From: a virus
DNA length: 64,000 bases
Strand: one strand, 5' to 3'
IMG/VR virus record: IMGVR_UViG_3300025664_000001
Location: 1 to 64,000 of that record
Of this stretch, positions 1-7,578 are shown in pieces. The number at the start of each line of letters is the position of its first letter. Within the stretch, counting starts at the first letter, position 1. The translations under genes were made by a program, and so were the position numbers. Below the pieces are notes generated by a model, which worked only from the letters and a program-made list of their open reading frames with translations, ran no database searches and had not been told where the DNA came from.

Positions 1-792
1 CAAGTCCCAATGCTTCGGTAAATCCTCGGGCAGCTTGATGACGCGCACGCTGCGCGCCGGCAAGGCCAGAAGAATTTCGGCTACCCGGTTCGCGCCAGTC
101 ACCCCGACTTCGTCCGAGTCAGGCCAGATCGTCACGTCCCTCCCCTTAAGGGGAGTGAAGTCGGTGTACTTGGCGGCCTTCGAGCCGCCCGGCATCGTCA
201 TCGGGAACCATTCACCCATGATGCTGATAGCCGCGTCGGCAGTCTTCTCGCCCTCGACAAGCAGGATGGGGCGCGTCTCGCCCTTCAAGAGTTGCAGGCG
301 GTAGAGCGGGCGCGGCTTGGCGAACGTCTTCCACACCCAGCCAGCCTTGCCGCTATCGTAGACTCCCCACGTCTGCGACGCGAAGGTCTTGTCTGTTCGC
401 CCGTCTTCCTTGACTCCCAAGTTCCAACGGTGGACGAGACCGACCGGGTCTCCGTCGGCGGTGAAGTATTGCCAACTGCGGAACGGCTCGCCATAGCGCG
501 GATGGGCAGCACTATCCGGCCAGTCCGTTCCCTTCGGTGCGTGGGGCAGCGGCTCGGACTTCACCGCACGCTTGGGCCATAGACCCTTCGCGTCGAGCGC
601 CTTGATCACGGCCTCTTGCGTGCAGCCGCCGTGGCAATGCACGAGCAGACGACCCTGTTTGGATTCCGAGATTGTTAGGCTCGGGCCAACATCGTCGTGT
701 GCCGGGCAGACAGCATTCCAGCTATCGTCGCCGTTCTTGATCGCACCCCCGAGAGCATTTGCTATGCTCTCCGGAGTAAACATGCCTGCCAT
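1..792 (-). CDS. DNA primase, CHC2 zinc finger plus Toprim (C-terminus beyond window)
   Basis: Makes RNA primers for phage DNA replication. The first 264 codons are visible; the frame runs off the left edge without a stop. The N-terminus has a CHC2-type zinc site (C29-x2-H32, then C53-x3-C57 in VHCHGGC). A Toprim core follows: LLVEGEKT near residues 178-184 and WPDSDE near 223-228, giving the metal-binding Glu and Asp-x-Asp. ATG at 792 is the first Met of the frame and is followed directly by domain sequence. No helicase domain is visible, so a primase-helicase fusion is possible beyond the edge. It is the last visible gene of the leftward block. Confidence 0.9.
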   Translation of the reverse strand, partial: MAGMFTPESIANALGGAIKNGDDSWNAVCPAHDDVGPSLTISESKQGRLLVHCHGGCTQEAVIKALDAKGLWPKRAVKSEPLPHAPKGTDWPDSAAHPRYGEPFRSWQYFTADGDPVGLVHRWNLGVKEDGRTDKTFASQTWGVYDSGKAGWVWKTFAKPRPLYRLQLLKGETRPILLVEGEKTADAAISIMGEWFPMTMPGGSKAAKYTDFTPLKGRDVTIWPDSDEVGVTGANRVAEILLALPARSVRVIKLPEDLPKHWDL

Positions 793-798
793 GAGCGG

Positions 799-1413
799 TT
801 ATGATTCCCGAAGAGCCCCAGACCGTACGAGTACGGCCTTGCGCTGTGAAAAAATTGCCCAGATGCCACGGTCTAAGCCGCCCCCGGGATTAAGTTTTCC
901 ATCGGCAAGTGCTTCGAACATCGCGATGCGAAGTTCGGTCTCAGAGTAGTCGGCCACCTGAAGATCGGTGATGACTCGACAAAACGTGCGCAGCCGGATC
1001 ATGGACGGCTTGTTGATTCCCTTCACGCCGACGAGTATCGGCGAGCGCTCGCCGTTATCCGCGATGCTCGCGGTGCGGCCCAGATCGAACGTGTAGAGGG
1101 TGAAGTCGTGCTCGCCGCGATAGCCGTCCGGCGTGCCGACCGATTGAAGCACTGACCAGAGCTTGCCGGCAAGGATGCCGGGGGCGCTGATGGCGGTGAG
1201 GGTGAGTTGGGGCGGGGCCTTACGCCAGCCGGCCAGTGCGCAGCGCAGATCGTTGTAGGCCACTAGCAGCATGCGAGGCGTGAGCTTGTCGCTCAACTGG
1301 GTAGCGTCGGTGAAGATGTTCTCGACGCCGTTGGCAATGATCGCTCCCGCATAGTCGCGATAGAGCGTCACGTCGCGGCAACCGGGAATCCAATGAACGA
1401 TGCTATCCGGCAC
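799..1413 (-). CDS. Hypothetical protein downstream of a clear promoter
   Basis: About 204 residues; I do not recognise the family. The frame could open further upstream (ATG at 1488, 1479 or 1443). I chose GTG at 1413 because GGGGAAG lies just before it and a TTGACA-N17-TATGCT promoter at 1439-1467 would start transcription inside any longer version. It ends six bases before the primase start, so the two are probably co-transcribed. A replication accessory role is possible from position only. Confidence 0.65.
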   Translation of the reverse strand: MPDSIVHWIPGCRDVTLYRDYAGAIIANGVENIFTDATQLSDKLTPRMLLVAYNDLRCALAGWRKAPPQLTLTAISAPGILAGKLWSVLQSVGTPDGYRGEHDFTLYTFDLGRTASIADNGERSPILVGVKGINKPSMIRLRTFCRVITDLQVADYSETELRIAMFEALADGKLNPGGGLDRGIWAIFSQRKAVLVRSGALRES

Positions 1414-1438
1414 GTGGCTTCCCCAGCTAAGGTTAACA

Positions 1439-1467
1439 AGCATATAGACTTGCGTCGGCTGTGTCAA
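1439..1467 (-). promoter_or_regulatory. Sigma70-like promoter TTGACA-N17-TATGCT
   Basis: Reading leftward, TTGACA (1467-1462) and TATGCT (1444-1439) are separated by exactly 17 bases. A transcript would begin about 19 bases before GTG 1413, leaving room for the GGGGAAG ribosome site. It would drive the 799-1413 gene and primase. Confidence 0.6.
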
Positions 1468-1477
1468 ACGAGATAAC
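1450..1477 (+). promoter_or_regulatory. Possible divergent promoter TTGCGT-N16-GATAAC
   Basis: Weak match reading rightward. The -10-like GATAAC ends nine bases before ATG 1487, which would give a nearly leaderless message for the only plus-strand gene of this block. It overlaps the leftward promoter, so the two may be mutually exclusive. Confidence 0.3.
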
Positions 1478-1486
1478 ATGGGCGCC

Positions 1487-1777
1487 ATGCCCAGAAATCT
1501 ACCGCCTACACCCTGCTATCTTCTTGACCCGGCCGCGTTTACACGTCGCGAGAACTTAAGCGCGCCCGCTCGGGCCGTCGGGAACTTCATGGTTGCTTAC
1601 GGCCTAGTCACTGAAGAGATGGCCTTCAGCGGGCCGTTCATTATCAAAGCCGCGGTTGAAGCCGGGCATCTCGTTGGGGTGAGAGCAAGCCCGGCGCGAT
1701 ACCGGGCGAAGTGGAACTTCATCAAGAAAGAGCTTGGCGACCTACTCGCCTTCCCCGGCGCAAGCTCCGCACACTAG
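1487..1777 (+). CDS. Small hypothetical protein, lone plus-strand gene
   Basis: A 96-residue open frame exactly fills a stretch (1489-1741) where the minus strand has no credible frame. Composition is protein-like: a Pro-rich start, then a mixed hydrophobic/charged helical region ending KKELGDLLAF. No recognised domain. It is divergent from the primase operon and its 3' end overlaps the minus-strand gene 1742-2032 by 36 bases. A small antisense-oriented gene beside a divergent promoter could be a regulator, but nothing in the protein shows this. A CGTTTACAC motif lies inside it at 1536. Confidence 0.5.
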   Translation: MPRNLPPTPCYLLDPAAFTRRENLSAPARAVGNFMVAYGLVTEEMAFSGPFIIKAAVEAGHLVGVRASPARYRAKWNFIKKELGDLLAFPGASSAH

Positions 1778-2032
1778 ATCGTCGCCGTGCTCGCGAGCTT
1801 CGTTGAGGGGGAAGGCGGCGTCGCATTCAGCGCAAACAAAAATCTCAGCGTCGAGCGGGCCGCGGTCATCGTCGTCGTCGTCCCGGTGTTCGTTGACGTA
1901 GAACTTGCCGGTGTCTCTACGGTCGGCGGTGTGCAGCCTATCCAAAACTTCATTCGGTTGCAGCCACGGTCGAGCGTTTGTCTCTCGCTTTTTCCGATAC
2001 CTCAAATCCACCGGGCTGTTCGTACGTCCCAT
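1742..2032 (-). CDS. Small zinc-ribbon-like protein
   Basis: 96 residues. The C-terminal third carries two CxxC pairs (CAEC ... CGAC) about 20 residues apart, typical of a small zinc ribbon. A run of six Asp precedes them. Function unknown; such proteins often bind nucleic acid or a protein partner. It overlaps the end of the upstream gene 2002-2301 by 31 bases, so translation is probably coupled. Confidence 0.65.
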   Translation of the reverse strand: MGRTNSPVDLRYRKKRETNARPWLQPNEVLDRLHTADRRDTGKFYVNEHRDDDDDDRGPLDAEIFVCAECDAAFPLNEAREHGDDLVCGACAGEGE

Positions 2033-2301
2033 TTTTTGCCTGCTTGCTTTTCTTCTTTGCCGGTCTTCTTTGCCAGCATCTTCCCGATGCGGTTGTCGGT
2101 CTTGATCTTCTTGCGCTCGGCATACTCAGCGGCGATGCGGACCTTCTCGGGGTCCGTCTCAACGGGGATGAATGCCGAGACAGCTTGAAGGGACTTTCCC
2201 TTCCAGCCAGCGTCCCGTTGCGCCTGCGTCAGCCGCAAAAACTCCGGGATGCTCAGGGGATCGTTCGCGTCGTACGGTTCCATTTCCAAGTGAAGTGGCA
2301 T
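2002..2301 (-). CDS. Hypothetical protein, lysine-rich C-terminus
   Basis: 99 residues, not recognised. The C-terminal half is strongly basic (KMLAKKTGKEEKQAGKKW), which suggests nucleic-acid contact. AGAGG lies 10 bases before ATG 2301. An extended -10-like TGTTATGAT lies just upstream (2330-2335), so this may open a transcription unit. Confidence 0.65.
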   Translation of the reverse strand: MPLHLEMEPYDANDPLSIPEFLRLTQAQRDAGWKGKSLQAVSAFIPVETDPEKVRIAAEYAERKKIKTDNRIGKMLAKKTGKEEKQAGKKWDVRTARWI

Positions 2302-2329
2302 GGGGTGTTACCTCTTCTGTTGACGATGT

Positions 2330-2335
2330 ATCATA
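2330..2335 (-). promoter_or_regulatory. Possible extended -10 element (TGTTATGATAC)
   Basis: In the 56-bp gap upstream of the 2002-2301 gene, the minus strand reads TGTTATGATAC, an extended -10. No good -35 is seen at 17 bp. Two GTTAAC/TTAACC words lie 10-25 bp upstream. Confidence 0.3.
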
Positions 2336-2357
2336 ACACACCCGGGTTAACAATAGG

Positions 2358-2609
2358 TTAAGAAGATTTTCTTCCAAACGGCACGGGCGCCAGCTTCCGG
2401 ATCAACTGCCCGGCCATGTTGACGAGCGCGAGATTGGGCTTGAGCCCGGCCGCAATGTGCGAAACATACTCGTCGGCGCAGTCGCGCTTGTCAGCGAGGG
2501 GCACGGTCTTCCAGTCGGTGAGCTTGGTCAGGGCCGCTTCCCAGCCCGGGCACTCGCCCAGCCGGCGCTTCAGTGCCTCACGCTCAAAGCTGATAATAAG
2601 CTCGCTCAC
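2358..2609 (-). CDS. Hypothetical protein, translationally coupled to the HD hydrolase
   Basis: 83 residues starting VSELIISFEREAL. The frame is open further upstream, but GTG 2609 forms a GTGA overlap with the stop of the HD-domain gene, the arrangement repeated throughout this phage. The sequence has one Cys-rich turn and an amphipathic helix; no family recognised. Confidence 0.65.
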   Translation of the reverse strand: MSELIISFEREALKRRLGECPGWEAALTKLTDWKTVPLADKRDCADEYVSHIAAGLKPNLALVNMAGQLIRKLAPVPFGRKSS

Positions 2610-3256
2610 GGCATGAGCCTGCGGATATCTGCCGGCGGCTTGCCGGGCATCAGATCGAAGTAGGCGTCGATGAACAGCGCCTCGGCCTCGGTCCACGTCC
2701 AGCCCAGCGATGCGGGTGTGATGTTCGTAAGGGGCGGGCCGTAGCGCCAGTGGTCAGGGTGCCAGCGATTGAACGCAGCGTCCGCCTCAGAGTCGGAAAG
2801 CTCGGGGCGGTTCGGCAGAGCGTTGAGCCAGTCGCCGTACGGGACCAGTTCCATCATTTCGGTGGTGAGGATGCGCTTGTCGAGCGTGTGAACTTCTTCC
2901 GGATACGGGTACGGCACGCGCAGCGCGTCGGCGATGGCCTGCTCGACCCGGTCTTCGATGGGGCGCCAGAACGCGATCACTTCCGGCAGCTTCTTGATCG
3001 GACGAATCAGATCAGGCAGGTATGCCTCGCTGGCGTCGTGCATCAGCGCTGCGAACTTATTGTGGAACGATGCCTCCCGAGCCATGCGGACAGAGTGCTC
3101 GGCGACGCTGTAGAAACGTTTCGAGTGGCCGCCGTAACGGCACTTGAGACTCAGGGCGTGCGCGATATCGAAAACGTCCACGTCAGCCGGGTCGGGGTTG
3201 AGCGGCCAGAACTTCTTGCCGGTGAACGTGCGCATCCAAGCATTTTCGTTTTCCAT
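2606..3256 (-). CDS. HD-domain phosphohydrolase (YfbR-like)
   Basis: 216 residues. HD-superfamily metal ligands are visible: H54 in SVAEHSV, then H73-D74 in ALMHDASEAY, with an upstream HALSLKCRYGGH region typical of phage HD hydrolases. Related proteins remove phosphate from nucleotides, so a role in adjusting deoxynucleotide pools is likely. It fits with the nearby MazG-like pyrophosphohydrolase (4659-5294). AGGAG precedes ATG 3256. Substrate is inferred from the family. Confidence 0.85.
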   Translation of the reverse strand: MENENAWMRTFTGKKFWPLNPDPADVDVFDIAHALSLKCRYGGHSKRFYSVAEHSVRMAREASFHNKFAALMHDASEAYLPDLIRPIKKLPEVIAFWRPIEDRVEQAIADALRVPYPYPEEVHTLDKRILTTEMMELVPYGDWLNALPNRPELSDSEADAAFNRWHPDHWRYGPPLTNITPASLGWTWTEAEALFIDAYFDLMPGKPPADIRRLMP

Positions 3257-3258
3257 GC

Positions 3259-3714
3259 CTAGCTCCTAGCCCACTTTTCGATATGGGGCAAGATGGCCCG
3301 GTTCTTTTTCCGGTCCTTCTTGATGCACTCTCCGACGTTCCAACGCGCCCGGCTCATTGCGTCCCGCGGGATAGCGATGCCCTCGTTTCGGAACGCGGTG
3401 ATGGCGTATATCTCCGCCTCGTACTCTTCGATGTGCGGGATGGCATGACCGCGGTGGTGGTTCATGTTCTCTCCCGTCACCGGGTTCTTGCCGCTGTACC
3501 AGTCGTGACGGTAGCGGACGTGTCCGACTTCGTGGAAGAAAACGAAAAGCTCGAACCGACTCTCGCCCGGACAGATGTGCGGACAGCGAATGATGCGCCG
3601 CTTGTTGTCGGTCTCTCCCCAGATGTGCTTGTAGGTGTTGAAAATAACTCGCCAGCCCTTCGGGGTGTGCCTACGCAACAACCCGTCGATCTGCAACTGC
3701 GTGAGCTTCGACAT
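3259..3714 (-). CDS. Zinc metallopeptidase-like protein (HExxH)
   Basis: 151 residues. HEVGH at 61-65 and a downstream EEYEAE near 96-101 give the HExxH...E pattern of ImmA/IrrE-like metallopeptidases. In that family the proteins cleave repressors or act in host takeover; here the target is unknown. The frame is open to 3819, but MSKLTQ at 3714 is the first clean start after the upstream gene. It overlaps that gene by 44 bases. Cys44 and Cys48 near the active site could form an extra metal site. Confidence 0.7.
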   Translation of the reverse strand: MSKLTQLQIDGLLRRHTPKGWRVIFNTYKHIWGETDNKRRIIRCPHICPGESRFELFVFFHEVGHVRYRHDWYSGKNPVTGENMNHHRGHAIPHIEEYEAEIYAITAFRNEGIAIPRDAMSRARWNVGECIKKDRKKNRAILPHIEKWARS

Positions 3715-3889
3715 TGTTGACCCGAGGATTGAGAACGAAAGATGCCCAGCCGGCGGGCGTGAGATTTGTCCAGCCCCGCTTACGCATCGCGTCGTAGCAT
3801 AGCTCCGGGTCGCGCGCAAGCAGGCGCATAGCGGCGCCTAGAGCGCGAGACAGCGGCGGGTAGGTAGTGATGTAGCCGCGAGCGTTCAC
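3671..3889 (-). CDS. Small hypothetical protein
   Basis: 72 residues beginning at GTG 3889, which forms a GTGA overlap with the stop of the upstream small gene. The longer Arg-rich extension seen if ATG 3943 is used is that upstream gene read out of frame. Helical, with a Trp-Thr-x-Leu-Thr-Pro turn; no family recognised. Confidence 0.6.
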   Translation of the reverse strand: MNARGYITTYPPLSRALGAAMRLLARDPELCYDAMRKRGWTNLTPAGWASFVLNPRVNNVEAHAVADRRVVA

Positions 3890-4053
3890 TTGTTCCGCTC
3901 GACGCCGTCGGCGGCGGCGCGGTTTGTCACCTGACGGAACCACGCATGATAGCTCGGGCTGTAAAGGTAGGGGCGCTTGTCCTGCCGGGTGTACGGGGCG
4001 ATGCCCGTGCGGAAGGCGTTGCGGTTCTTGGCCAGTATGGTGCGGCGCTTCAC
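3886..4053 (-). CDS. Small basic protein, 55 residues
   Basis: Begins MKRRTILAKNRNAFRTGI and is rich in Arg, Lys and Tyr. GTG 4053 overlaps the stop of the 4050-4247 gene and its own TGA overlaps the GTG of the next gene, so it sits in a three-gene coupled chain. Function unknown; charge suggests nucleic-acid binding. Confidence 0.6.
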   Translation of the reverse strand: MKRRTILAKNRNAFRTGIAPYTRQDKRPYLYSPSYHAWFRQVTNRAAADGVERNK

Positions 4054-4247
4054 TCGTCGGTTCCCTTCTCAGCTTCCTTGGCCCGGTCCCAATCGTCTTC
4101 GGCCATCTGAACCATTTTGTCGCCGGCCTCGTTGAAAGTCAACGGTGCTACCGAAGCTTGCAGAACTCCGTTGCGGAAGACCTGATAGGTAGGCTTCTCG
4201 TTGAGAGAGCCGGCGCTAAAGAGTCTGCGGGTGTAGGTGACGGACAC
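4050..4247 (-). CDS. Small hypothetical protein
   Basis: 65 residues starting MSVTYTRRLFSAG, with a middle region resembling a short beta-hairpin and an acidic C-terminus (KEAEKGTDE). GTG 4247 overlaps the TAG of the upstream membrane protein by one base. No family recognised. Confidence 0.6.
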   Translation of the reverse strand: MSVTYTRRLFSAGSLNEKPTYQVFRNGVLQASVAPLTFNEAGDKMVQMAEDDWDRAKEAEKGTDE

Positions 4248-4453
4248 TAGACGCCGTGCCCGGTCCAGTCACGAGCCTCGCGACGGCCCTCTTCCGTAAG
4301 GCGGGGGCCAACGGCCTCGCGGCGCCGGCCGGCGAAGAGAGCCCGTGCCTCGTTGCGGACCTTCGCCTGATGATCCTTCCACATGATCGTGCCGAGCTTG
4401 GCGAAGCCGAGCACGACAAAGAAGACGGCGGTGCCTACTGCGTACGCGAACAT
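4247..4453 (-). CDS. Small single-pass membrane protein
   Basis: 68 residues: one N-terminal transmembrane segment (roughly residues 3-21, FAYAVGTAVFFVVLGF) and a basic cytoplasmic tail rich in Arg. ATG 4453 has an excellent GGAGGAATG ribosome site, which lies in the last codons of the preceding gene. Function unknown; early phage membrane proteins often act in superinfection exclusion, but nothing specific shows that here. Confidence 0.7.
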   Translation of the reverse strand: MFAYAVGTAVFFVVLGFAKLGTIMWKDHQAKVRNEARALFAGRRREAVGPRLTEEGRREARDWTGHGV

Positions 4454-4454
4454 A

Positions 4455-4604
4455 TCATTCCTCCAAGACGAGGCGACATGCCTCAGTGCGGCCAACTAGC
4501 CGGGTCAGCTTCTCAAAGTCCGCACGGCGTTCGAGGGGAGCCAGTGGTTCCAATCGCATACCTTCACGGATAATTCCTGCCAGACGTTTTGCTTGCTTTT
4601 CCAT
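4455..4604 (-). CDS. Very small hypothetical protein, 49 residues
   Basis: MEKQAKRLAGIIREG... ending in LVLEE. It fills the gap between the MazG-like gene and the small membrane protein, and GAGAAG precedes ATG 4604. Its final codons supply the ribosome site of the next gene. Helical and charged; no family recognised. A GTGTAAAC word lies 42 bases upstream (4646). Confidence 0.55.
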   Translation of the reverse strand: MEKQAKRLAGIIREGMRLEPLAPLERRADFEKLTRLVGRTEACRLVLEE

Positions 4605-4658
4605 ACTTCTCACTTGCACATTTTGCCCGGAAAATCAACGACTGCGTGTAAACATGCT

Positions 4659-5294
4659 TTAGAAACTCTTACCGCCCTTCGCCCGCCGGGCCGCCGGCTT
4701 GTGATCGTCCCGGTGCTGGTTGTAGACCATCTTCTCAGCGACGGCGCCGTCCAGATCGAGCCCTTCCTGCCCGGCGTAATTGAACACGCGAATGAGCAGA
4801 TCGGCAAGCTCGACTTCCACGGCCTTACGATGCGGCAGATGCTTGTCCTGCATGTTCTTGCGGATGCCCTCGAACGCCTCGGCAATCTCCGTGACGAAGA
4901 GCATGAAGACGTTGCCGGTGTGCGGCGTGATCGGCTTGCCGGTCTTCGGGTCATGGTAAAACTTGTCGGCCGCCCGGCGAGCGATGGCAGACAGAACGTT
5001 GAGCGGCTTGCCGAGCGGGTAGTGACCGAACGTCAGCGCGGCAATCGAAGTCGGCGAGTGCCCGTCGCGCAAGTCCTTGAAGAATTGCTTCAGCCCCGGG
5101 TTCTCGAAATCGCTGGCGAGCATCATCTTGCCCATAACCGGCTTCTTGTCCCACGGCGGCGACTTGGCCATGAGCGCCTTTAGGGCGGCGCGCTTGGCCT
5201 CTTCCGCTTTGAACTGTTCCCAGCACCACGGGCATTGCGAGCGCGGCGCGCGGAGGGCCTGATAGCGCGGATGGGTTTTGCAGGTCAGGGGCAT
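4659..5294 (-). CDS. MazG-like nucleoside triphosphate pyrophosphohydrolase
   Basis: 211 residues. The all-alpha NTP pyrophosphatase signature is clear: E136-x2-E139 in EIAEAFE, then E162-x2-D165 in ELADLL, within a helical C-terminal half. These residues bind magnesium in MazG/dUTPase-like enzymes that hydrolyse NTPs to NMP and pyrophosphate. The N-terminus has a possible zinc site (C5, C21-x2-C24). ATG 5294 overlaps the methyltransferase end by 10 bases. The likely role is nucleotide-pool control or suppressing host alarmone signalling, as proposed for phage MazG proteins. Confidence 0.8.
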   Translation of the reverse strand: MPLTCKTHPRYQALRAPRSQCPWCWEQFKAEEAKRAALKALMAKSPPWDKKPVMGKMMLASDFENPGLKQFFKDLRDGHSPTSIAALTFGHYPLGKPLNVLSAIARRAADKFYHDPKTGKPITPHTGNVFMLFVTEIAEAFEGIRKNMQDKHLPHRKAVEVELADLLIRVFNYAGQEGLDLDGAVAEKMVYNQHRDDHKPAARRAKGGKSF

Positions 5295-5971
5295 TTCGGA
5301 ACTCCTAGAATGTCGCAGCCGAGAAAGTCGATGCCGAGCGCCTTGCAGGCGTCGAGCACCATGAACGAACCGGCGCACGGGTTGACGACGAGACCGCCCG
5401 GCATGACGGTCGCGCCGAGCAGACGCTTGGTAAGCTCCAGCGGCTTGCGGTGCGGATGCAGCTTCGTGTCGGCCTTCTCAGGCCATACGTCGGGAATGCC
5501 GTGATCGGTCCACGTGGCTTTCGCGAGGATGGGGAGCTTCTGGAGCACCATGCAATACTCGCCGCGGCGCCGGGTGCGATAACCCATGCCGATGCGGAGC
5601 TTGTCCCACGTGATCAGATCGACGATCTGGAGCGCGTGGGTCGCAGCGTTGCCGGCAACCGACGTGGAGTCTTCGCCGAAGATCGAAGCCATATTGAAGT
5701 TGCAAAGCTCGAACTTGTCGAGCCAGAGAAAAATGTAGCCGCTCGGCTTCACGAGCAGGGCGATCCATTCGCCCATGTTGAGAATATCGAGCCGGGACAT
5801 TTGCGGCAGCGCGGCGCGGCGAATTTGCCGCTCGCCCTCGTTGCCGTAGCCGAGCTTGTCGAGCCCGGCGCGATACTGGGGGTCGAACACGACAGCGTCA
5901 ACGACCCGATGATTGTCGAAATTGCAGAGCAGATCGAGCCCGCGGCCCTTGTTGCGCGTGTTGAGCTTCAC
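5285..5971 (-). CDS. DNA methyltransferase, DPQY type
   Basis: 228 residues. Motif IV is D30-P-Q-Y33, a variant of the amino-methyltransferase [DNS]PP[YFW] motif. Near 176 is RKPLEL, and NPCAGS near 197 is the SAM-binding motif I placed at the C-terminus, as in beta-class adenine-N6 or cytosine-N4 enzymes. It probably modifies phage DNA against host restriction. I recall a phage subfamily with DPQYR...GNEGERQ, so the variant is unlikely to be a loss of function. GTG 5971 forms a GTGA overlap with the upstream gene. No partner endonuclease gene is adjacent. Confidence 0.85.
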   Translation of the reverse strand: MKLNTRNKGRGLDLLCNFDNHRVVDAVVFDPQYRAGLDKLGYGNEGERQIRRAALPQMSRLDILNMGEWIALLVKPSGYIFLWLDKFELCNFNMASIFGEDSTSVAGNAATHALQIVDLITWDKLRIGMGYRTRRRGEYCMVLQKLPILAKATWTDHGIPDVWPEKADTKLHPHRKPLELTKRLLGATVMPGGLVVNPCAGSFMVLDACKALGIDFLGCDILGVPKCP

Positions 5972-6390
5972 GTGTTCACCGTCACCGTGCCGTTGTCCTT
6001 GGGCTCAGCGATCACGACCTTGGCGTTGTCGCCGTTGATCGTCACCGACTTGTCGTCGCCGCCGACCAAATTCTTCGTGTCGCCGCCCTTCACGTCAGCG
6101 GCGAGTTTGAACGGTATTGCGTACGGCGGGAACGTCAGCACGAAGGCGCGCACCTTGACCAGATTGTCGAGTGATAGCGTTGAGAGAACGAATCCGTTGA
6201 TGCCGCCGGCATCCTTGACTACCCGAGCGATGTGCTCGTCGATGACCGCGACCATGTGTTCCTTCAGGATTATGGCCGTCGGATTGTTTTTGTCAGGCAT
6301 GATTTCCCAGTTCCCATTTATGAGGGTGTAGGCTTCAAAGGCTTCGAAATGATCTACGGGTGTCACGGTTTCAATCCTGCGTCGGGCCAT
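5968..6390 (-). CDS. Hypothetical protein
   Basis: 140 residues with an alpha/beta N-terminus and a beta-rich C-terminus. No family recognised. Its start overlaps the gene upstream by 28 bases and its end overlaps the methyltransferase start, so it may be made together with the enzyme. Confidence 0.65.
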   Translation of the reverse strand: MARRRIETVTPVDHFEAFEAYTLINGNWEIMPDKNNPTAIILKEHMVAVIDEHIARVVKDAGGINGFVLSTLSLDNLVKVRAFVLTFPPYAIPFKLAADVKGGDTKNLVGGDDKSVTINGDNAKVVIAEPKDNGTVTVNT

Positions 6391-6713
6391 GCGTGGGAGT
6401 TAGTGAGCGTGCTGCCCTCGTCACGAAACTGGTTCGGCGGCCGGGTAGACAGAGCCGGCGAGGCGGCGTTCACTTCTTCGATGCGCTTCCAAGAAGATGC
6501 CGCGCCCCATTCACGAAGGGCCTTGGCCAGATCGTCGTGGCCGAGCATGGCCGCACTGTCGGCCGCCCCGCTGAAATAGGGCGTGACGTTGCGCTCGCGC
6601 TCGCTACTTGTCCAGCGATATATTTGTACGAGCCGGTGATAGCCCCAGCAAAGACGACGCAAGGGCATCGAGACAGCGTACGTCGCCACGGTGCCCTTGA
6701 ATTCGCCGTTCAT
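6363..6713 (-). CDS. Hypothetical protein
   Basis: 116 residues starting MNGEFKGTVATYAVSMPLRR. Rich in Arg and Trp in the first half, ending in a Pro/Gly-rich tail. No family recognised. Lies between the SprT-like gene and 5968-6390 with no intergenic space. Confidence 0.6.
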   Translation of the reverse strand: MNGEFKGTVATYAVSMPLRRLCWGYHRLVQIYRWTSSERERNVTPYFSGAADSAAMLGHDDLAKALREWGAASSWKRIEEVNAASPALSTRPPNQFRDEGSTLTNSHAWPDAGLKP

Positions 6714-6716
6714 GGC

Positions 6717-7376
6717 CTAGTCGTCTCCCTCTTCGTCCGGGTTGTCGCATACCATACTGATATCGTCAACAGGGCAAATCGGCTCGCCGACTTCCAGCCA
6801 CTTCTTCGTCAGCCTCACGGTGTAGCCGCACTCGCCGCACTGGCACTTGAGCATGCGGGTGGACTGCTTCTTGCCGCCCTTGCCATCGTGGCGGAGCCTG
6901 CCGGCCGGGTACTGGCCGATCTTCTCGACGAGGGCCTTGGCCCACGCCACGAAGTCCGGGGCCTCGGTCGTGGCCGTCATCTTTCCCTCCAGCCCTATCG
7001 CCAGAGCGACCTTCTTGAACGCCGCCCGGTGGCCGGCTTCGGTGCCGACTACCGCGTGGACCATTTCGTGAGCGAGCACTCCGAGGATGCGAACGCTCGC
7101 CTCGACCTTGCCCTTGTCCTGCGCCCGGGGCGCATGGCCTAGCTCCGGGGAAATGAATATCTCGTTGTGCGCGTCGTCGCTCGACATGAGTGACCAGCAC
7201 TGGCCGATAGCTCGGGCCTTGCCGTGGTTGCCCTTGGGCCAGCCGATGCTGACACGCACGGCCTCGGGCACTTCGTATCCCAGAGCCGTGAACTTCTTGC
7301 GTAGGGCCGCGGTGCCCTTCTCAATCCACACGTGCCGCTCGGCAGATGTGGCCGCGAGTACGAGAGCGTTACCCAT
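6717..7376 (-). CDS. SprT-like zinc metalloprotease with zinc ribbon
   Basis: 219 residues. HEMVH at 103-107 with H116 (TEAGH) completes a SprT-type zinc site; a C-terminal ribbon carries Cys pairs (CQCGEC near 177-182, then ICP). Cellular SprT/Spartan proteins cut proteins crosslinked to DNA; phage copies are common but not characterised. A longer frame to 7505 exists, but MGNALVLAATSAERH at 7376 starts the conserved part. It overlaps the upstream 65-residue gene by 8 bases. Confidence 0.8.
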   Translation of the reverse strand: MGNALVLAATSAERHVWIEKGTAALRKKFTALGYEVPEAVRVSIGWPKGNHGKARAIGQCWSLMSSDDAHNEIFISPELGHAPRAQDKGKVEASVRILGVLAHEMVHAVVGTEAGHRAAFKKVALAIGLEGKMTATTEAPDFVAWAKALVEKIGQYPAGRLRHDGKGGKKQSTRMLKCQCGECGYTVRLTKKWLEVGEPICPVDDISMVCDNPDEEGDD

Positions 7377-7566
7377 TGATTGCCTCTTCGATTGTTTGGG
7401 TCGTATAGACCGTCTCCGTCCGCACGACGCGATAGTTGACGCCGGTTTGTTCACGGCCAAGATCAGCAAGCCTTCGGGCTTGCGCGTAAGACTTCGGGTA
7501 GCCAACTCCGCGGTCGGCGAGGCATGAGCCTTTGCCGGACACCGGGAGCACTTTGTAAATTGCCAT
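7369..7566 (-). CDS. Small hypothetical protein
   Basis: 65 residues (MAIYKVLPVSGKG...). Short alpha/beta pattern; the segment YAQARRLADL reads as an amphipathic helix. No family recognised. Overlaps the SprT-like start, consistent with coupling. Confidence 0.6.
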   Translation of the reverse strand: MAIYKVLPVSGKGSCLADRGVGYPKSYAQARRLADLGREQTGVNYRVVRTETVYTTQTIEEAING

Positions 7567-7578
7567 CTTAAAACCCTC

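Noticed and set aside
4593-5183. Plus-strand 196-residue frame
   Set aside because: Antisense of the MazG-like gene, which has clear catalytic motifs on the minus strand.
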